A stretch of DNA of 64,000 nt, from positions 9,596,501 through 9,660,500 of the forward strand of contig JARCOQ010000016.1 in the NCBI GenBank assembly GCA_029207755.1, written 5' to 3'. Position numbers and translations under genes: made by a program. Below are positions 56,901 through 64,000 of the stretch, piece by piece; within the stretch, counting starts at the first letter, position 1, and every line of letters begins with the position of its first letter. Source of the DNA: Chamaea fasciata (lineage: Eukaryota; Chordata; Aves; Passeriformes; Sylviidae). The notes beneath the pieces were generated by a model. The model saw only the letters and a list, made by a program, of their open reading frames with translations, made no database searches and was not told the DNA's origin.

Positions 56901-57435
56901 GCTGCCGCCCCCCGCTCCCCTTCCCTCGCACCCCCTTTTCTCTCCGGGGACCCGGCGCGCCCGCCTGTTGCAGAACCGCCTCATCCCGGCCCAATTAACG
57001 CACTCTGCGCTAATCACCGACCCCTTCACCCCATCCTCGCCCCCCTCCCACCCCTTACCTGTACCAGCGCAGCCCCTTCTCGTAGCACCTGTCGAAGAAG
57101 TGGGGTTCGGCACCCACCGCCCGCACCCCGGGGTGCGCCCGCAGGAACTCCAGCAGCGCCCGCGTCCCGCCCTTCTTCACGCCCACGATGATGGCCTGGG
57201 GGAAGCGGCGGCTGCCTCCCCCCGAGGAGCCCCCCGAGGAGCCCCCCGAGCCCCCCGGCGCTTCCCCCGGCCCCGCGGGCAGCGCTGCGGGCGGCGGCAG
57301 CAGCAGCGCGGGCGGCAGCGGCTCGCAGGGCCCGGGCAGGCAGGAGAAGAAGTAGGTGAAGAAGAGGATCATGGTGAGGAGCAGCGAGGCGCGGCGGCCC
57401 CCGGCGGGTCCCAGCAGCCGCCCGCTACATCCCAT
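30471..57435 (-). CDS. HS3ST6: HS3ST6, heparan sulfate glucosamine 3-O-sulfotransferase 6 (whole coding span)
   Basis: A Golgi type II membrane enzyme that moves sulfate from PAPS to the 3-OH of glucosamine in heparan sulfate; HS3ST6 belongs to the gD-type subgroup with HS3ST2, 3A/3B and 4. Two coding exons join (AG/G, Arg126) to 996 nt, 331 residues; human HS3ST6 has about 340. Residues 1-15 are a short basic tail, 16-34 a membrane anchor, 35-77 a Pro/Gly/Ser stem, and 78-331 the sulfotransferase domain. Visible motifs are the 5'-PSB loop [10 protein letters not shown] (85-94), catalytic Glu110 in AEPHFFD, the 3'-PB region around Arg169 and Ser177, and Cys277/Cys289 for the conserved disulfide. 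N-x-S/T sites are at 157, 199 and 270. [18 protein letters not shown] and the MTGQDFGW end match HS3ST6 better than HS3ST2 or HS3ST4, and MEIOB next door supports this. The 26-kb intron looks long for the gene. Confidence 0.93.
31928..32070 (-). mobile_element. CR1 LINE 3' fragment (diverged)
   Basis: Reverse CR1-like: CCCTGGAATGTTTGGGAAGG, GATCATCCAGTGCCACCAGG, GGGACATCTTCCACCAGCCC. In the HS3ST6 intron. Confidence 0.75.
32910..32980 (-). mobile_element. CR1 LINE remnant
   Basis: Short reverse CR1-like piece with CCTGGCCCTGGACGCCTCCA and GGGATGGAGCAGGCACAGC. Too short and diverged for certainty. Confidence 0.4.
33040..33740. promoter_or_regulatory. low-repeat AT-rich stretch in the HS3ST6 intron
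   Basis: Repeat-free sequence with many TTAATTA, TAATTAAA and GATTAA words (for example 33061-33085, 33260-33325, 33420-33440). It resembles homeodomain-rich intronic enhancers. Appearance only. Confidence 0.25.
35041..35354. repeat. 52-bp minisatellite
   Basis: Six near-identical units; ATGTCACCTGAACTCCCCAG starts at 35047, 35099, 35151, 35203, 35255 and 35307, an exact 52-bp period. The units abut, with no unique spacers, so it is not a CRISPR. In the HS3ST6 intron. Confidence 0.95.
35518..35700. repeat. three-copy imperfect repeat
   Basis: The phrase CCCCTCAGAA(A)ATGGGGGCTGG recurs three times at uneven spacing, with GGCACTGAA(T/C)CCC between copies. It lies just after the 52-bp array and is a different family. 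Confidence 0.7.
36330..36716. repeat. pyrimidine-rich minisatellite (CTCCTGGTTATC family)
   Basis: Nearly 400 bp of CTCCTGGTTATCC / CTCCTCTTTATT words in irregular order, strongly pyrimidine on the plus strand and therefore purine in HS3ST6 mRNA sense. Both strands contain spurious open frames. Confidence 0.9.
37555..37760 (-). mobile_element. CR1 LINE 3' fragment
   Basis: Reverse CR1: CACTATCCCAGGTTCCTCCA, GCCTGGCCTTGGACACTCCC, GGCAGCCACAACTTCTCCGG and a CCATTCCCCCTTGTCCTGTC end. Confidence 0.88.
38031..38072. repeat. (GGGA)n/(GGAA)n purine run
   Basis: Pure purine tetranucleotide run on the plus strand, GGGA units changing to GGAA units. Confidence 0.9.
38700..39290. mobile_element. LTR-like element, probable solo LTR of an endogenous retrovirus
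   Basis: An AT-rich island about 590 bp long in GC-rich surroundings, with AAATGCTCTGTGTCTAATG, ACGGCTTTGCTGTACAAATA and a downstream AAGCTGTGTTTAACAGTTCC block that resemble passerine ERV LTRs. It contains an AT dinucleotide-rich expansion at 38866-38947. No gag, pol or env sequence and no clear target-site duplication seen. Confidence 0.4.
38866..38947. repeat. AT-rich simple repeat
   Basis: Irregular TAATATA/ATATAATAGTTAATA array inside the LTR-like island. Confidence 0.85.
39800..40400. mobile_element. LTR-like element, copy A
   Basis: The segment 39806-39950 (GGGATTATCCCCTTTTCTGA, CCATTTTCAGTCTCGTGTGA, CCATCACAATCAGAAGCC) is repeated at 63110-63250. The continuation (CACACAATGCTGTTAATGCC, CCATGGCATTTCTAAGTCAG) resembles avian ERVL LTR sequence. 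It is non-coding. The family name is from memory and uncertain. Confidence 0.5.
40615..40765 (+). mobile_element. CR1 LINE 3' fragment
   Basis: Forward CR1: GGGCTTGGAGCAGCCTGGGA, TGGTGGAAGGTGTCCCTGTC, TTTTAAGGTCCCTCCAACCC, and a CAGTCTGGAATTCCAGGAT end. Antisense to HS3ST6. Confidence 0.88.
41014..41044. repeat. (TGTC)n microsatellite
   Basis: Short CTGT/TGTC tetranucleotide run with one interruption. Confidence 0.85.
41255..41320 (+). mobile_element. CR1 LINE 3' tip
   Basis: Only the terminal signature: GTGAGCTTTGAGGTCCCTTC, CCACCCCAAACCTTTCCACA, ATTCCACAGAATCCC. Confidence 0.7.
41831..41921. repeat. (GGAT)n microsatellite
   Basis: GGAT units with a few GGAC variants. Gives false Met/Asp/Gly/Trp and Ser/Ile/His/Pro frames up to about 350 codons long. 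Confidence 0.93.
43120..43445 (+). mobile_element. CR1 LINE 3' fragment
   Basis: Forward CR1: CAGCCTGGAGAAGGGAAAGC, GGGACAGGACACAGGGAATG, CAGAGAAGCTGTGGCTGCCC, GGATGATCCTTAAGGTCCCT and the AACCAGTCTGGAATTCCCTG end. Confidence 0.9.
43445..43960. promoter_or_regulatory. low-repeat stretch, possible conserved non-coding element
   Basis: Repeat-free DNA wedged between a CR1 and the GGGATAA array, with retained CpGs (GAGATTGCGGACCGGAGGAG, ATCGCTCCCCGCTCTCGG). No gene seen. Confidence 0.2.
44129..44631. repeat. GGGATAA minisatellite, about 500 bp
   Basis: Dozens of GGGATAA cores separated by ACACAT, ATGCAT or similar, giving an irregular 10-13-bp rhythm (typical unit ACACATGGGATAA). No higher-order period seen. 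The minus strand stays open (repeated Cys-Tyr-Pro / Leu-Ser-His) only because of the repeat. Confidence 0.93.
45934..46135. repeat. GGGAGATGGTTTGGG minisatellite
   Basis: Repeated TATGGCCTGGGAGATGGTTT and TGGGAGATGGTTTTGGGG phrases, strongly G-rich on the plus strand (potential quadruplex). Confidence 0.9.
47258..47292. repeat. three 11-bp TTTTGGGATAT units
   Basis: Perfect triple of TTTTGGGATAT in the HS3ST6 intron. Confidence 0.9.
47640..47702. repeat. (AAAC)n microsatellite
   Basis: A-rich start changing into ACAA/AAAC tetranucleotides. Confidence 0.9.
48000..48560. promoter_or_regulatory. low-repeat CpG-bearing stretch in the HS3ST6 intron
   Basis: Repeat-free; contains GATCAATGGCACTGATCGAG, GCCGGTAATTGGAGGATTTC and ACTTAATCGACGTTTCC. 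Resembles a conserved regulatory element by appearance only. Confidence 0.2.
48598..49090 (-). mobile_element. CR1 LINE 3' fragment, different subfamily
   Basis: Reverse CR1 of the type with GGAATCATGGATGGGAAAGC and AAGATCATCCAGCCCAAAAA, followed by the CTGTTCCCTGGGAGCAGAGC and TTTTCTCCAGGCTGAGCCCC blocks. About 490 bp, the second longest copy here, in sense orientation with HS3ST6. Confidence 0.85.
50455..50650 (+). mobile_element. CR1 LINE 3' fragment
   Basis: Forward CR1: CAGAGGAGCTGTGGCTGCCC, AAGCCAGGCTGGATGGAGCT, CCCTGCCCATGGCAGGGGTG, TTTGAGGTCCCTTCCAACAC and ACCATTCCATGATTCCATTA. Confidence 0.92.
50866..51232. repeat. (TCCA)n microsatellite, about 370 bp
   Basis: Long TCCA array with GGATCCATGGATCCA palindromic patches near 50880-50900 and TCCC/TCTA variants. 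The largest simple repeat in the window. Confidence 0.95.
51751..51780. repeat. (AAAAT)n microsatellite
   Basis: Six AAAAT/AAAAC pentamers. Confidence 0.9.
55407..55424. repeat. (GT)n microsatellite
   Basis: Nine GT units. A shorter (CA)n lies at 53225-53238. Confidence 0.9.
55600..56420. promoter_or_regulatory. low-repeat block upstream of the CpG island, intron 1 side
   Basis: Repeat-free apart from a C10/A13 run at 55799-55823. It contains CCGCTTTAATTACGTGCTCG near 55728, GTCATTAAAGTCCC and several CpGs. It lies about 1 kb inside intron 1 from exon 1, a usual place for enhancers. Confidence 0.25.
57059..57435 (-). CDS. HS3ST6: HS3ST6 coding exon 1
   Basis: Codes for residues 1-125 plus two bases of Arg126: start [17 protein letters not shown], anchor [16 protein letters not shown], a low-complexity stem, then [20 protein letters not shown] and [17 protein letters not shown]. 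The donor is GTAAGG. The frame is open upstream to 57744, so a longer N-terminus cannot be excluded. I chose the ATG at 57435 because it puts the membrane anchor about 15 residues from the start, as in the family. The exon lies inside a CpG island. Confidence 0.9.
57214..57261. repeat. 12-bp GC repeat coding for the Gly/Ser stem
   Basis: GAGGAGCCCCCC repeated about three times on the plus strand; in HS3ST6 sense it codes for [14 protein letters not shown] in the stem (residues 61-74). Such coding repeats commonly vary in length. Confidence 0.85.
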
Positions 57436-57734
57436 CGGGGGCCGCGCATCCCGCACCCGCCGCCGCGCCCCCCGCGCCCCCCTCCGAGCTCTCGGTCCGG
57501 CCCCGGGGCTCCCCCCGGCCCGGCCCGGCCGCCCCCACGCCCACCCGCGGGGCGGGGGAGGGCGAGGACACGCGAGTGGGGCGGTGACGCCCCGAGGAGA
57601 GGGAGGGGAGGGATGGGGAGGGAGGGGATTGGGAGCGGGGAGGGGACGCGGCACACGCGGGAGGCACCGCCGCGATGTCACCCCTCCCCACGCGTGGCTG
57701 TCACCCCGACGTGGCAGCCCCTGCCCAGGGCACG

Positions 57735-58265
57735 TTTTGCCCACGTTTCCTCATGTTCTCACGTGTTTTCCACGTATTTTCCTTTTTCCCCCCCACATTT
57801 CCGCTTGTTTTTCCACATTACCTCATGTAATTTCCCCATAGTCTCCCTTTTTTCCCCACATTTTTGCTTGTTTTTCCATGTTACCCCACATTTCCCCATG
57901 TTCTCACGTGTCTTCCACGTATTTTCCTTTTCCCTTCTCATTTCCCCATGTTCTCACATGTTTTCCCTGTATTTTCCTTTTCCCCCTCACATTTCCATTT
58001 GTTTTTCCACATTACCCCACATTTCCCCATGTTCTCACATTTTCCCTGTATTTTTCTCCCCCCCCATTTCCCCGTGTTACTCCATGTTTTCACTTTCCCC
58101 CACATTTCCCCGTATTTTGCCACATTTTTCCAGATTTTTCCATATTTTTACCACGTTTCCCCACGTCTTCACAAGCTTCCCACATTTCCCTGTGTTTTCA
58201 CACGTTTTCTCATGATTTCTCCATACCTCACCACATTTTCCCACCAATTTTTCTTCTCCCATATA
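57735..58265. repeat. pyrimidine-rich minisatellite behind the HS3ST6 promoter
   Basis: About 530 bp of TTTCCCCATGTTCTCACATG, TTTTCCACGTATTTTCC and TTTTTCCACATTACCCCACA phrases in irregular higher-order order (GTTCTCAC at 57754, 57900, 57950 and 58030). Both strands show long meaningless frames. Confidence 0.9.
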
Positions 58266-58547
58266 TTCTCACTGTTCCTGGGGCTCCAATGGGTTTTTTT
58301 TGGGAAGGGTCTCACCGGGAAAGTTCCAGATGCCAGACAGGCACCAGGCTTGGTGTCTTAATTAACCCGTTCATGTAATTAACACAATTGATTGTAAATA
58401 AATAATGTAATTAACTCTTTTTAGAATTAGAAGCCCCAAGTTTTCCAAGAGTGGTGGGGACGGGGATCCCGGAATGGGGAGGGTGGAGCAGAGCTGGACT
58501 GGGGCAGAGATGATCCTGTAGGGCCACAGTGGCACCAGCAGGGGTTT

Positions 58548-59125
58548 GTAGGATGGCAGCGCTGTAGGGTGACATGGGGACAAAGCTGTGGGGTGACAAA
58601 CCTGTGGGGTGACACGGGGACATGGCTGTGGAGTGACAAACCTGCAGGGTGACACAGGGACAGCACTGGAGGGTGACAAACCTGTGGGGTGAAACAGGGA
58701 CATGACTGTGGAGTGACAGACCTGTGGGGTGACACAGGGACAGCACTGGAGGGTGACAAACCTGCAGGGTGACATGGGGACAGGGTTATGGGGTGACAAA
58801 CCTGTGGGGTGACACGAGGACAGGGCTGTGGGGTGTCAAACTTGCAGGGGGAAATAGGGACAGGGCTGTGGGGTGACAAACCTGTGGGGTGACACAGGGA
58901 CAGGGCTCTGGGGTTATAGGGTGATACAGCTTCAGGGTGACAGGGCTGCAGGGTGACACAGTGTCAGGGTGACAGGGCTGCAGGGTGACACAGTGACAGT
59001 GTGATGCAGCTGCAGGGTACCGTGTGATACAGTTGCAGAGCTGCAGGGTGACACAGTGACAGTGACAGGACTGCAGGGTGACACAGTGACAGGATGGCAG
59101 GGCTGCAGGGTGACACGGTGACACG
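58548..59125. repeat. 20/40-bp minisatellite (GGGTGACACAGGGACA family)
   Basis: Alternating phrases ACAAACCTGTGGGGTGACAC and GGGACAGGGCTGTGG with a 40-bp period (half-period 20), decaying to CTGCAGGGTGACACAGTGAC units on the right. Repeat composition explains the long Cys/His/Pro-rich minus-strand frames. Confidence 0.92.
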
Positions 59126-60191
59126 GCGACAAGGCCGCCCGGCGGCAGGGCCAGGGCTTTGTGCCCTCTCGTGGCAGCCGCTCGGGGCTGCTCGGGGCCC
59201 GCCTGTCCCTCGGCGGAGCTTCCCACACAGGGAGGGAACAACCCGGGACCCCTCCCAGCCCCGCGGGGACAGCCGGGCAGGAGCGGTGACACCCAGGGAG
59301 CACCGCTGTCACCTGAGCAGGTGGAGCCACACGAACGCACCCAAACCTGGATCCCAAACCGTGCCACCGCCAGCTCTGCTCGGGTTTCCCGTGAGCCATT
59401 TGAAACGGGAGCTGCTCCACGCCGGGCGGGAGCGCCTCCAGCTCCCTGTTTGGCTTGGGAAGGGGGAATGTTGCTGTTGGAAAAGGCCGATTTGTCAAAA
59501 TGGAAACGTTTTGGCAAGAGCGGATCCATCCCGACGAATTTCTGTCCAAACGGAGCCAGGGAGGCTCGGGGGAGGGCAGAGCACTCACCCTCCTCATCCT
59601 CGGCGTGGGGGGTTGGCAGGGCTGGTGCCACGGGGGCTCTTGGCACTGCCAGCTCCCCACGGCGCAGTCACAGCCTTCCTTTCTCACCTTCAAAATTCGG
59701 GGAAAAACATTTTAAACGCGAGTTTGTGGCCGGGGCCAGGCGCCGAGGGCTTGGGATGTGCCCAAGGTCACCCCAGCCCCGTGTCTGGAAGAGCTGGGAG
59801 GGCCCCGCAGGAGGATCCCTGGATTCAGCCTGGACCCCACGGGACAGGCAGCTCAGGGAATTGAGGATGAGCAGCTCACGTACAAGTCTTTAACAAAATC
59901 AGGGCGTTTTAGTTGAAATAAATGGGTTCTGCAATATTGTCCCTGTGTTTGGTGTCCTCGGCTGCCAGTGGCCACCCTCACACCTCCGTGGTGGCTGTGC
60001 CAGGGCCTCACCACCCTCGATTGTCCCCACTGGAGCACGGCAAGGGTTGTTTTTCTCTGCCTGGGTCCTGGCAGGGGTGAGCAGTCCTTGGGAAGCCCCA
60101 GGGCCGGGCTGGTGGCTCAGCAGCTCCGTGGTGGTTCCAGATGAGGAACTGTGGCCATGGGGAGGGAGATGCTCCATGGAGGAGCGGGGTC

Positions 60192-60275
60192 AGAGCAGTA
60201 GGATCAGCTCTTCCCATAAATCCTGGTCCAGAAGCAGTGGGATCAGCTCTTCCCATAAATCCGGGTCCAGGAGCA
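60192..60275. repeat. two-copy 38-bp tandem repeat
   Basis: GGATCAGCTCTTCCCATAAA followed by TCC(T/G)GGTCCAG occurs twice. Confidence 0.85.
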
Positions 60276-61308
60276 GGGGATGGTCCTGCCTGATCCAGGA
60301 CAAAGTGACAAGTGCCATCAGGGGCCAAATCCAGCCACATCAGCACAGCATCACCTGAGCTCCACCCTCTCCCCCATCCCAAAACCGGCAGGGTGGGACC
60401 CTTGCCACCCCAGCGTCACCCCCAGCACCGTGACCCTCCTGCAGACCCCCCCTCTGCCCACCACCGCCGGCAGCGCGGCTGCTCTGGGATTTCTGGGATT
60501 TCCCCGAGTTTGTTATTCCAAAGAAAGAAAGGAAAGGGCTCGGGGGGGAATCAGCGGGGATGAAAAATGCTTTAGAAACACGGGGGATCGTTTAGCAGGT
60601 CACCTCCACGGGCGCAGTTTGCCAGGCTGATAAAGGCGAGCAAAACTTATTAAAGGCGCTGCACAGCTTGATTGGAAACGGCTGCTCCCAAACAGCCAAT
60701 TACCGCGGGCATCCCAATCCAATTAGGGAGGCTGTTTCCCTGATTGCAGCGAGTGTTGGACAAATACAGCACAACTGCTCGGGTTCAAAGAGCAGCCCAT
60801 AAAAGGCAGCTCGGGGAGAGGGAGGCAGGAGGAAACCTCAGTGCCCTGAGTGGTCTGGGATGTCCCAGCCTTGGGCACGGTGACCCTAAAGCAGCACGGC
60901 CCTGCCAGGCCAAGGGACACGGTCACTCTCTGCTGTCCCCACCATGAGGTCTCCATGGGGTCATCCAGACAGGGATGTCACCAGGAGTTTTGGCAGTGCC
61001 ACCACCCCAGAGTCTCAGCAAAGGCCTTTTCCCAAGGTTTGAGGTTTATCTGCTGGGTTTTGGGGGAAACCCATCATCAGTGTCATGGTGCAGGGGGACT
61101 TCTCCTGATCCTGCAGTGGGGAAAGAGGGAGAAACCCAAGTGGGACCATCAGGGCTGTGCCAGAGCTCCCCGGAGCAGATCACAGAACCAGGATATGAGC
61201 AAGGAGGAGGGATGGATCCCATCTCCCAATTCGGATCACGAGCACAGCGCACGGAGCTGATCCCTTCCCCATCACCTGGGGCAAAGGAGACACCAAAAAC
61301 TCCTCACC

Positions 61309-61358
61309 AAGGACTGAAAAACCAAGCCACCAAGGACTGAAAAACCAAGCCACCAAGG
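61309..61358. repeat. two-copy 24-bp tandem repeat
   Basis: GGACTGAAAAACCAAGCCAC plus CAAG, repeated twice without change. Confidence 0.9.
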
Positions 61359-63104
61359 CCAGCCTCGCTCCAAGAGGCTGAGCTGGGCTGGAGGGGGGCT
61401 GAGCCACAGCTCCAGCAGCACCGGAGCCATCCCAGGGCTCACCACAACCGCTCCAACGGGTTCGCTCCAGAATCCTGGCATGCCGCCACGGCTGGGGTGG
61501 AGCCCAGCCCCTGTTATTAAAATGTGTGACAGCAGCCTCAAGATGGAAAGTGAAGTTGTACATTCTCCATCTGAAACTCCGGGAGGAATTTCAAGCAGGG
61601 GGAATGCAATTTCCAGCCTGGAGGAGAGCCAGCAGTGCCGGGGCGAGATTTTTTCTTAATATGGTTTCGCAAAACTCAAAGGCAGAAAATTCGCCCGTGG
61701 CTACAGCGATTCCGGGGAGCTGCAGACAGCCCCGTGCCAGGAGGGGGAGAGGGCTTGGAGCAACAAAACCAGCCCCCAAATCCAGCAAGCTGCTGTCCCT
61801 GTCACCACCAGCACCTTTGGTCACCTCAACTCCCCACTCCAGCCCCGTCTCCGCTGGGATTTGGGGACAAACCCATTCTCCTGGCTCGGGAAGGCAGCAG
61901 CATCCCAGGAGGGAGGGGTTTGGCTGGGGGATCCTCCACCAGCCCAAAAAGGATGTGGGTGCAGCAGCAGGGTGTTGTTGTTGTCCTGGTGGAATTTTGG
62001 GACAGTGACCTGCAGGACTCCCAGGCACCCCCTGGCTCCAGCAGCCAGGGCTGGCTCCCATCCAGCTGGAGGCACAAAAGGAGCCTCACCCCCCAATTCC
62101 TGCTTTTGATTTAAATAATCCCAATGAGGGGATAAAGCAGCCAAAACCCACTGGTTTGGGGTTTTTTTAAAAGCTTCGATTTGAAAAATAACATACATGA
62201 AACGTGCAGTTTTTATTGGGGCAGGCAGGGCCACAGAGCTCGGAGCAAACCCCGTCCCTGGGACTCTGTCATGGTCCCAGCCCTGCCCTGAGGCCAGACC
62301 CCTCCTCATCTCCCACCTTACACAAACTGGGAGCAGTTATTCCCTCAGTGGTGCCCTCCTGGGTGGGGACACAGGAGTGACACAGATTTCGCACCACCCT
62401 GGGAGTGAAAAAATTACAGGAGGCACAAAAGTGACTCTTTTTTTGTGTGTTTAATTTGCTGTAACCCAGTGCCTGGCCACGCAGGTTTGTGGAATCAGAG
62501 AGATTTCTTTATCCTGGCTGGATGTGAGGAGCAGCAAGGGCCTTTCCAGTGGAGAAAATCCCTTTTGGGAGGAGCCGGGGGATGCCACAGAGTGGGATCA
62601 TTGTAGTGGGTGATGGATGCAACCCAAGGTGACAGCCTGGAGCTTGTCCAGCTGCAGGCCACAGCTGGATTGGGAATTCCAGAGTGCTTCTAACACCCTG
62701 GGGGATTTTACAGTCCCAAAAGCCCAGGGATGAGTCCCTGAGGATTTCCTGGAGCCACCTCTGTCTTTCCTGGCCAAGGGCTCACCATCAGCAGCCTCCG
62801 ATGTCCCCCCAGTTATTCCTGCACCTCTGCTCATCCCTGAGCAGCCAGGGGTGTCCTGACGGCTCCTCACCTGCTCCTCACGAGCTCAGTGACTCCTGGA
62901 ACCACAGTGACATTGGTGTTCATTGCTGAGCTCATTTAGAGTTAATTACACGGCAAACAGACATCCCCCTAAACGAGCTTGGAAGGATCCCAATCAGGGC
63001 TGGAGCAGCCCATCAGTGAGGATGGGAGTGCAGGAATTCCTCCTGCTGCTGCTCCGACACCCCCTGCTCACTTGAAGGCCCAAATCAATAATGTCATGTG
63101 GAGT

Positions 63105-63260
63105 GGAGGAGTTGTGGGATTATCCCTTCCCCTGACCCAGAGATGGGGCTCCTGAGGGGGGGTTTAAAGACCTTTATTCCATTTTCAGTCTCGTGTGAAG
63201 GGTGGGACGGTGCAGATGTCACGATTCATGCCATCACAATCAGAAGCCGAATCTCCTGTA
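63105..63260. mobile_element. LTR-like element, copy B (partial)
   Basis: Same order of words as 39806-39950: GTGGGATTATCCCTTCCCCT, CCATTTTCAGTCTCGTGTGA, GCCATCACAATCAGAAGCC. It diverges after about 63255. Same orientation as copy A. Confidence 0.55.
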
Positions 63261-63334
63261 CAAATTTCCCAACAAACCCATTTCCCATGGGAATGAGGCA
63301 CCAGCTCAGCTCTGAGGGAGGAGGGGAACATTAG

Positions 63335-63475
63335 GTGAGATGCGAGGCCAGGCGGGACAGGCTTGGAGCATCCTGGGACAGTGGGAGTTGTCCCTGCCCA
63401 TGGCAGAGGTGACACTGGATGAGCTTTAATGTCCCTTCCCACCTAAACCACTCCGGGACTTCCCAATTCTCTAAT
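63335..63475 (+). mobile_element. CR1 LINE 3' fragment
   Basis: Forward CR1: GGCCAGGCGGGACAGGCTTG, GTCCCTGCCCATGGCAGAGG, GGATGAGCTTTAATGTCCCT and CTAAACCACTCCGGGACTTC. Confidence 0.88.
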
Positions 63476-63659
63476 TTCTTGTTTAAAATACACCTACAGC
63501 AGGCTACCAATAGTGCCACCGCATGGTTTAATCACATTTTTTTAGCCTAAAACCACACCCCTGGGGCACTTTTCCTTGGTGCAGGGCTGGGGGCTGTGCC
63601 AAAGGCACTGGGACAGCCCCGGGGTGGGACTGGGGAGCCTGGAAGGTGCAGCAGCACCC

Positions 63660-63755
63660 CCTGAATGAGGATGGAAAAGAAGGGGTGGAACCCCGAGGAT
63701 GAGGATGGAGAAGGAGGAGTGGAACCCCGAGGATGAGGATGGCAGGGGAGAGCTG
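63660..63755. repeat. two-copy repeat GTGGAACCCCGAGGATGAGG
   Basis: About 40-bp unit present twice, with GAGGATGAGGATGG inside each. Confidence 0.8.
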
Positions 63756-64000
63756 GCAGCCCCGAGGATGCTCTCCTCTCCCAGCACTGCGGTGGGACAG
63801 CCAGGAGAAGAGGCAGGACTGGCTCTGTGCCCTAAAACAGGCCCAGCTCGTCACCTTGGAGGGCAGAGCTGGAGAATCCTCTCCTAAACCGTCCCCAAAG
63901 CAGCTGGGAATCACACAGAGCTGTTCCCAATCCCACAGCTGGGACTCATCCTCCTTCCCCTGAGTCACGGCCACGAGCTCCCCGTGGCCGTGCCCAATCT

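Larger units (their letters stand above)
56800..57700 (-). promoter_or_regulatory. CpG island with the HS3ST6 promoter
   Basis: Dense CpG and very high GC from about 56800 to 57700, covering exon 1 and at least 250 bp upstream of the ATG. GC boxes (CCGCCC/GGGCGG types, for example GGGGCGGGGG near 57550) occur and no TATA box is evident. The start site should lie between 57436 and about 57700, but cannot be placed exactly. Confidence 0.7.
59125..63100. other. upstream flank of HS3ST6, no gene recognised
   Basis: GC-rich DNA with short tandem repeats only. MSRB1 and RPL3L, the next genes in human, were looked for by their protein motifs and not seen. Some low-repeat stretches (for example 60600-60740) look regulatory. 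Confidence 0.5.

Noticed and set aside
57436..57744. N-terminal extension of HS3ST6 to an upstream Met at 57744
   Set aside because: The frame is open, but it would add about 100 Pro/Arg-rich residues before the membrane anchor, unlike any family member.
56968..58215. 415-codon plus-strand open frame
   Set aside because: It is antisense to HS3ST6 exon 1 and its CpG island, then runs through the pyrimidine minisatellite; Pro/Arg and then Phe/His/Ser composition is explained by base bias.
58427..59646. Cys/His/Pro-rich minus-strand frames resembling zinc-finger or keratin-associated proteins
   Set aside because: They come from the 20/40-bp GGGTGACA minisatellite; no finger spacing is present.
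59125..64000. MSRB1 and RPL3L, expected next by human gene order
   Set aside because: Their conserved protein motifs were not found on either strand; they probably lie outside the window.

Overview
The window is vertebrate nuclear DNA, almost certainly from a bird and probably a songbird (passerine). Evidence: short GT-AG exons separated by long non-coding sequence; many 3' fragments of CR1, the dominant avian LINE; degenerate LTR-like sequence; and many GC-rich minisatellites, typical of gene-dense avian microchromosomes. There is no bacterial or phage organisation: no operons, no ribosome binding sites and no CRISPR array. Most long open frames are chance openings in GC-rich or tandem-repeat DNA.

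Two protein-coding genes can be assembled, both on the minus strand. (1) MEIOB, the meiosis-specific OB-fold ssDNA-binding protein, has all 13 coding exons between 12938 and 2235. They join in phase to 1422 nt (473 residues plus stop), and every intron is GT-AG. (2) HS3ST6, a heparan sulfate glucosamine 3-O-sulfotransferase, has two coding exons (57435-57059 and 31089-30471) separated by a 26-kb intron. They join to 996 nt (331 residues plus stop). MEIOB and HS3ST6 are also neighbours on human 16p13.3 in the same relative orientation, which supports both names. The proteins do not act in a common pathway: one repairs meiotic breaks, the other modifies heparan sulfate in the Golgi.

Layout: 1-2234, 3' flank of MEIOB, no gene seen. 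2235-12945, MEIOB, with a CR1 and a small dispersed repeat in its first intron. 12946-30174, region between the genes, with an 80-bp minisatellite, a CG-rich patch with an E2F-type site that may be the MEIOB promoter, CR1 pieces, and low-repeat stretches that look like conserved regulatory DNA (notably 27830-28600). 30175-57435, HS3ST6; its intron is packed with minisatellites (52-bp, pyrimidine, GGGATAA and GGAT/TCCA arrays), CR1 copies and LTR-like sequence. 56800-57700, CpG-island promoter and exon 1 of HS3ST6. 57436-64000, upstream flank with two large minisatellites directly behind the promoter, CR1 and LTR-like fragments, and no gene recognised.

No wholly new biological system is evident. 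The most notable observations are a 73-bp tandem repeat that has triplicated the splice donor of MEIOB exon 5, a 26-bp VNTR starting about 43 nt after the HS3ST6 stop codon, a candidate E2F site upstream of MEIOB, and the unusual number of independent minisatellites in and around HS3ST6. Gene names rest on recalled protein sequence; no database search was possible.
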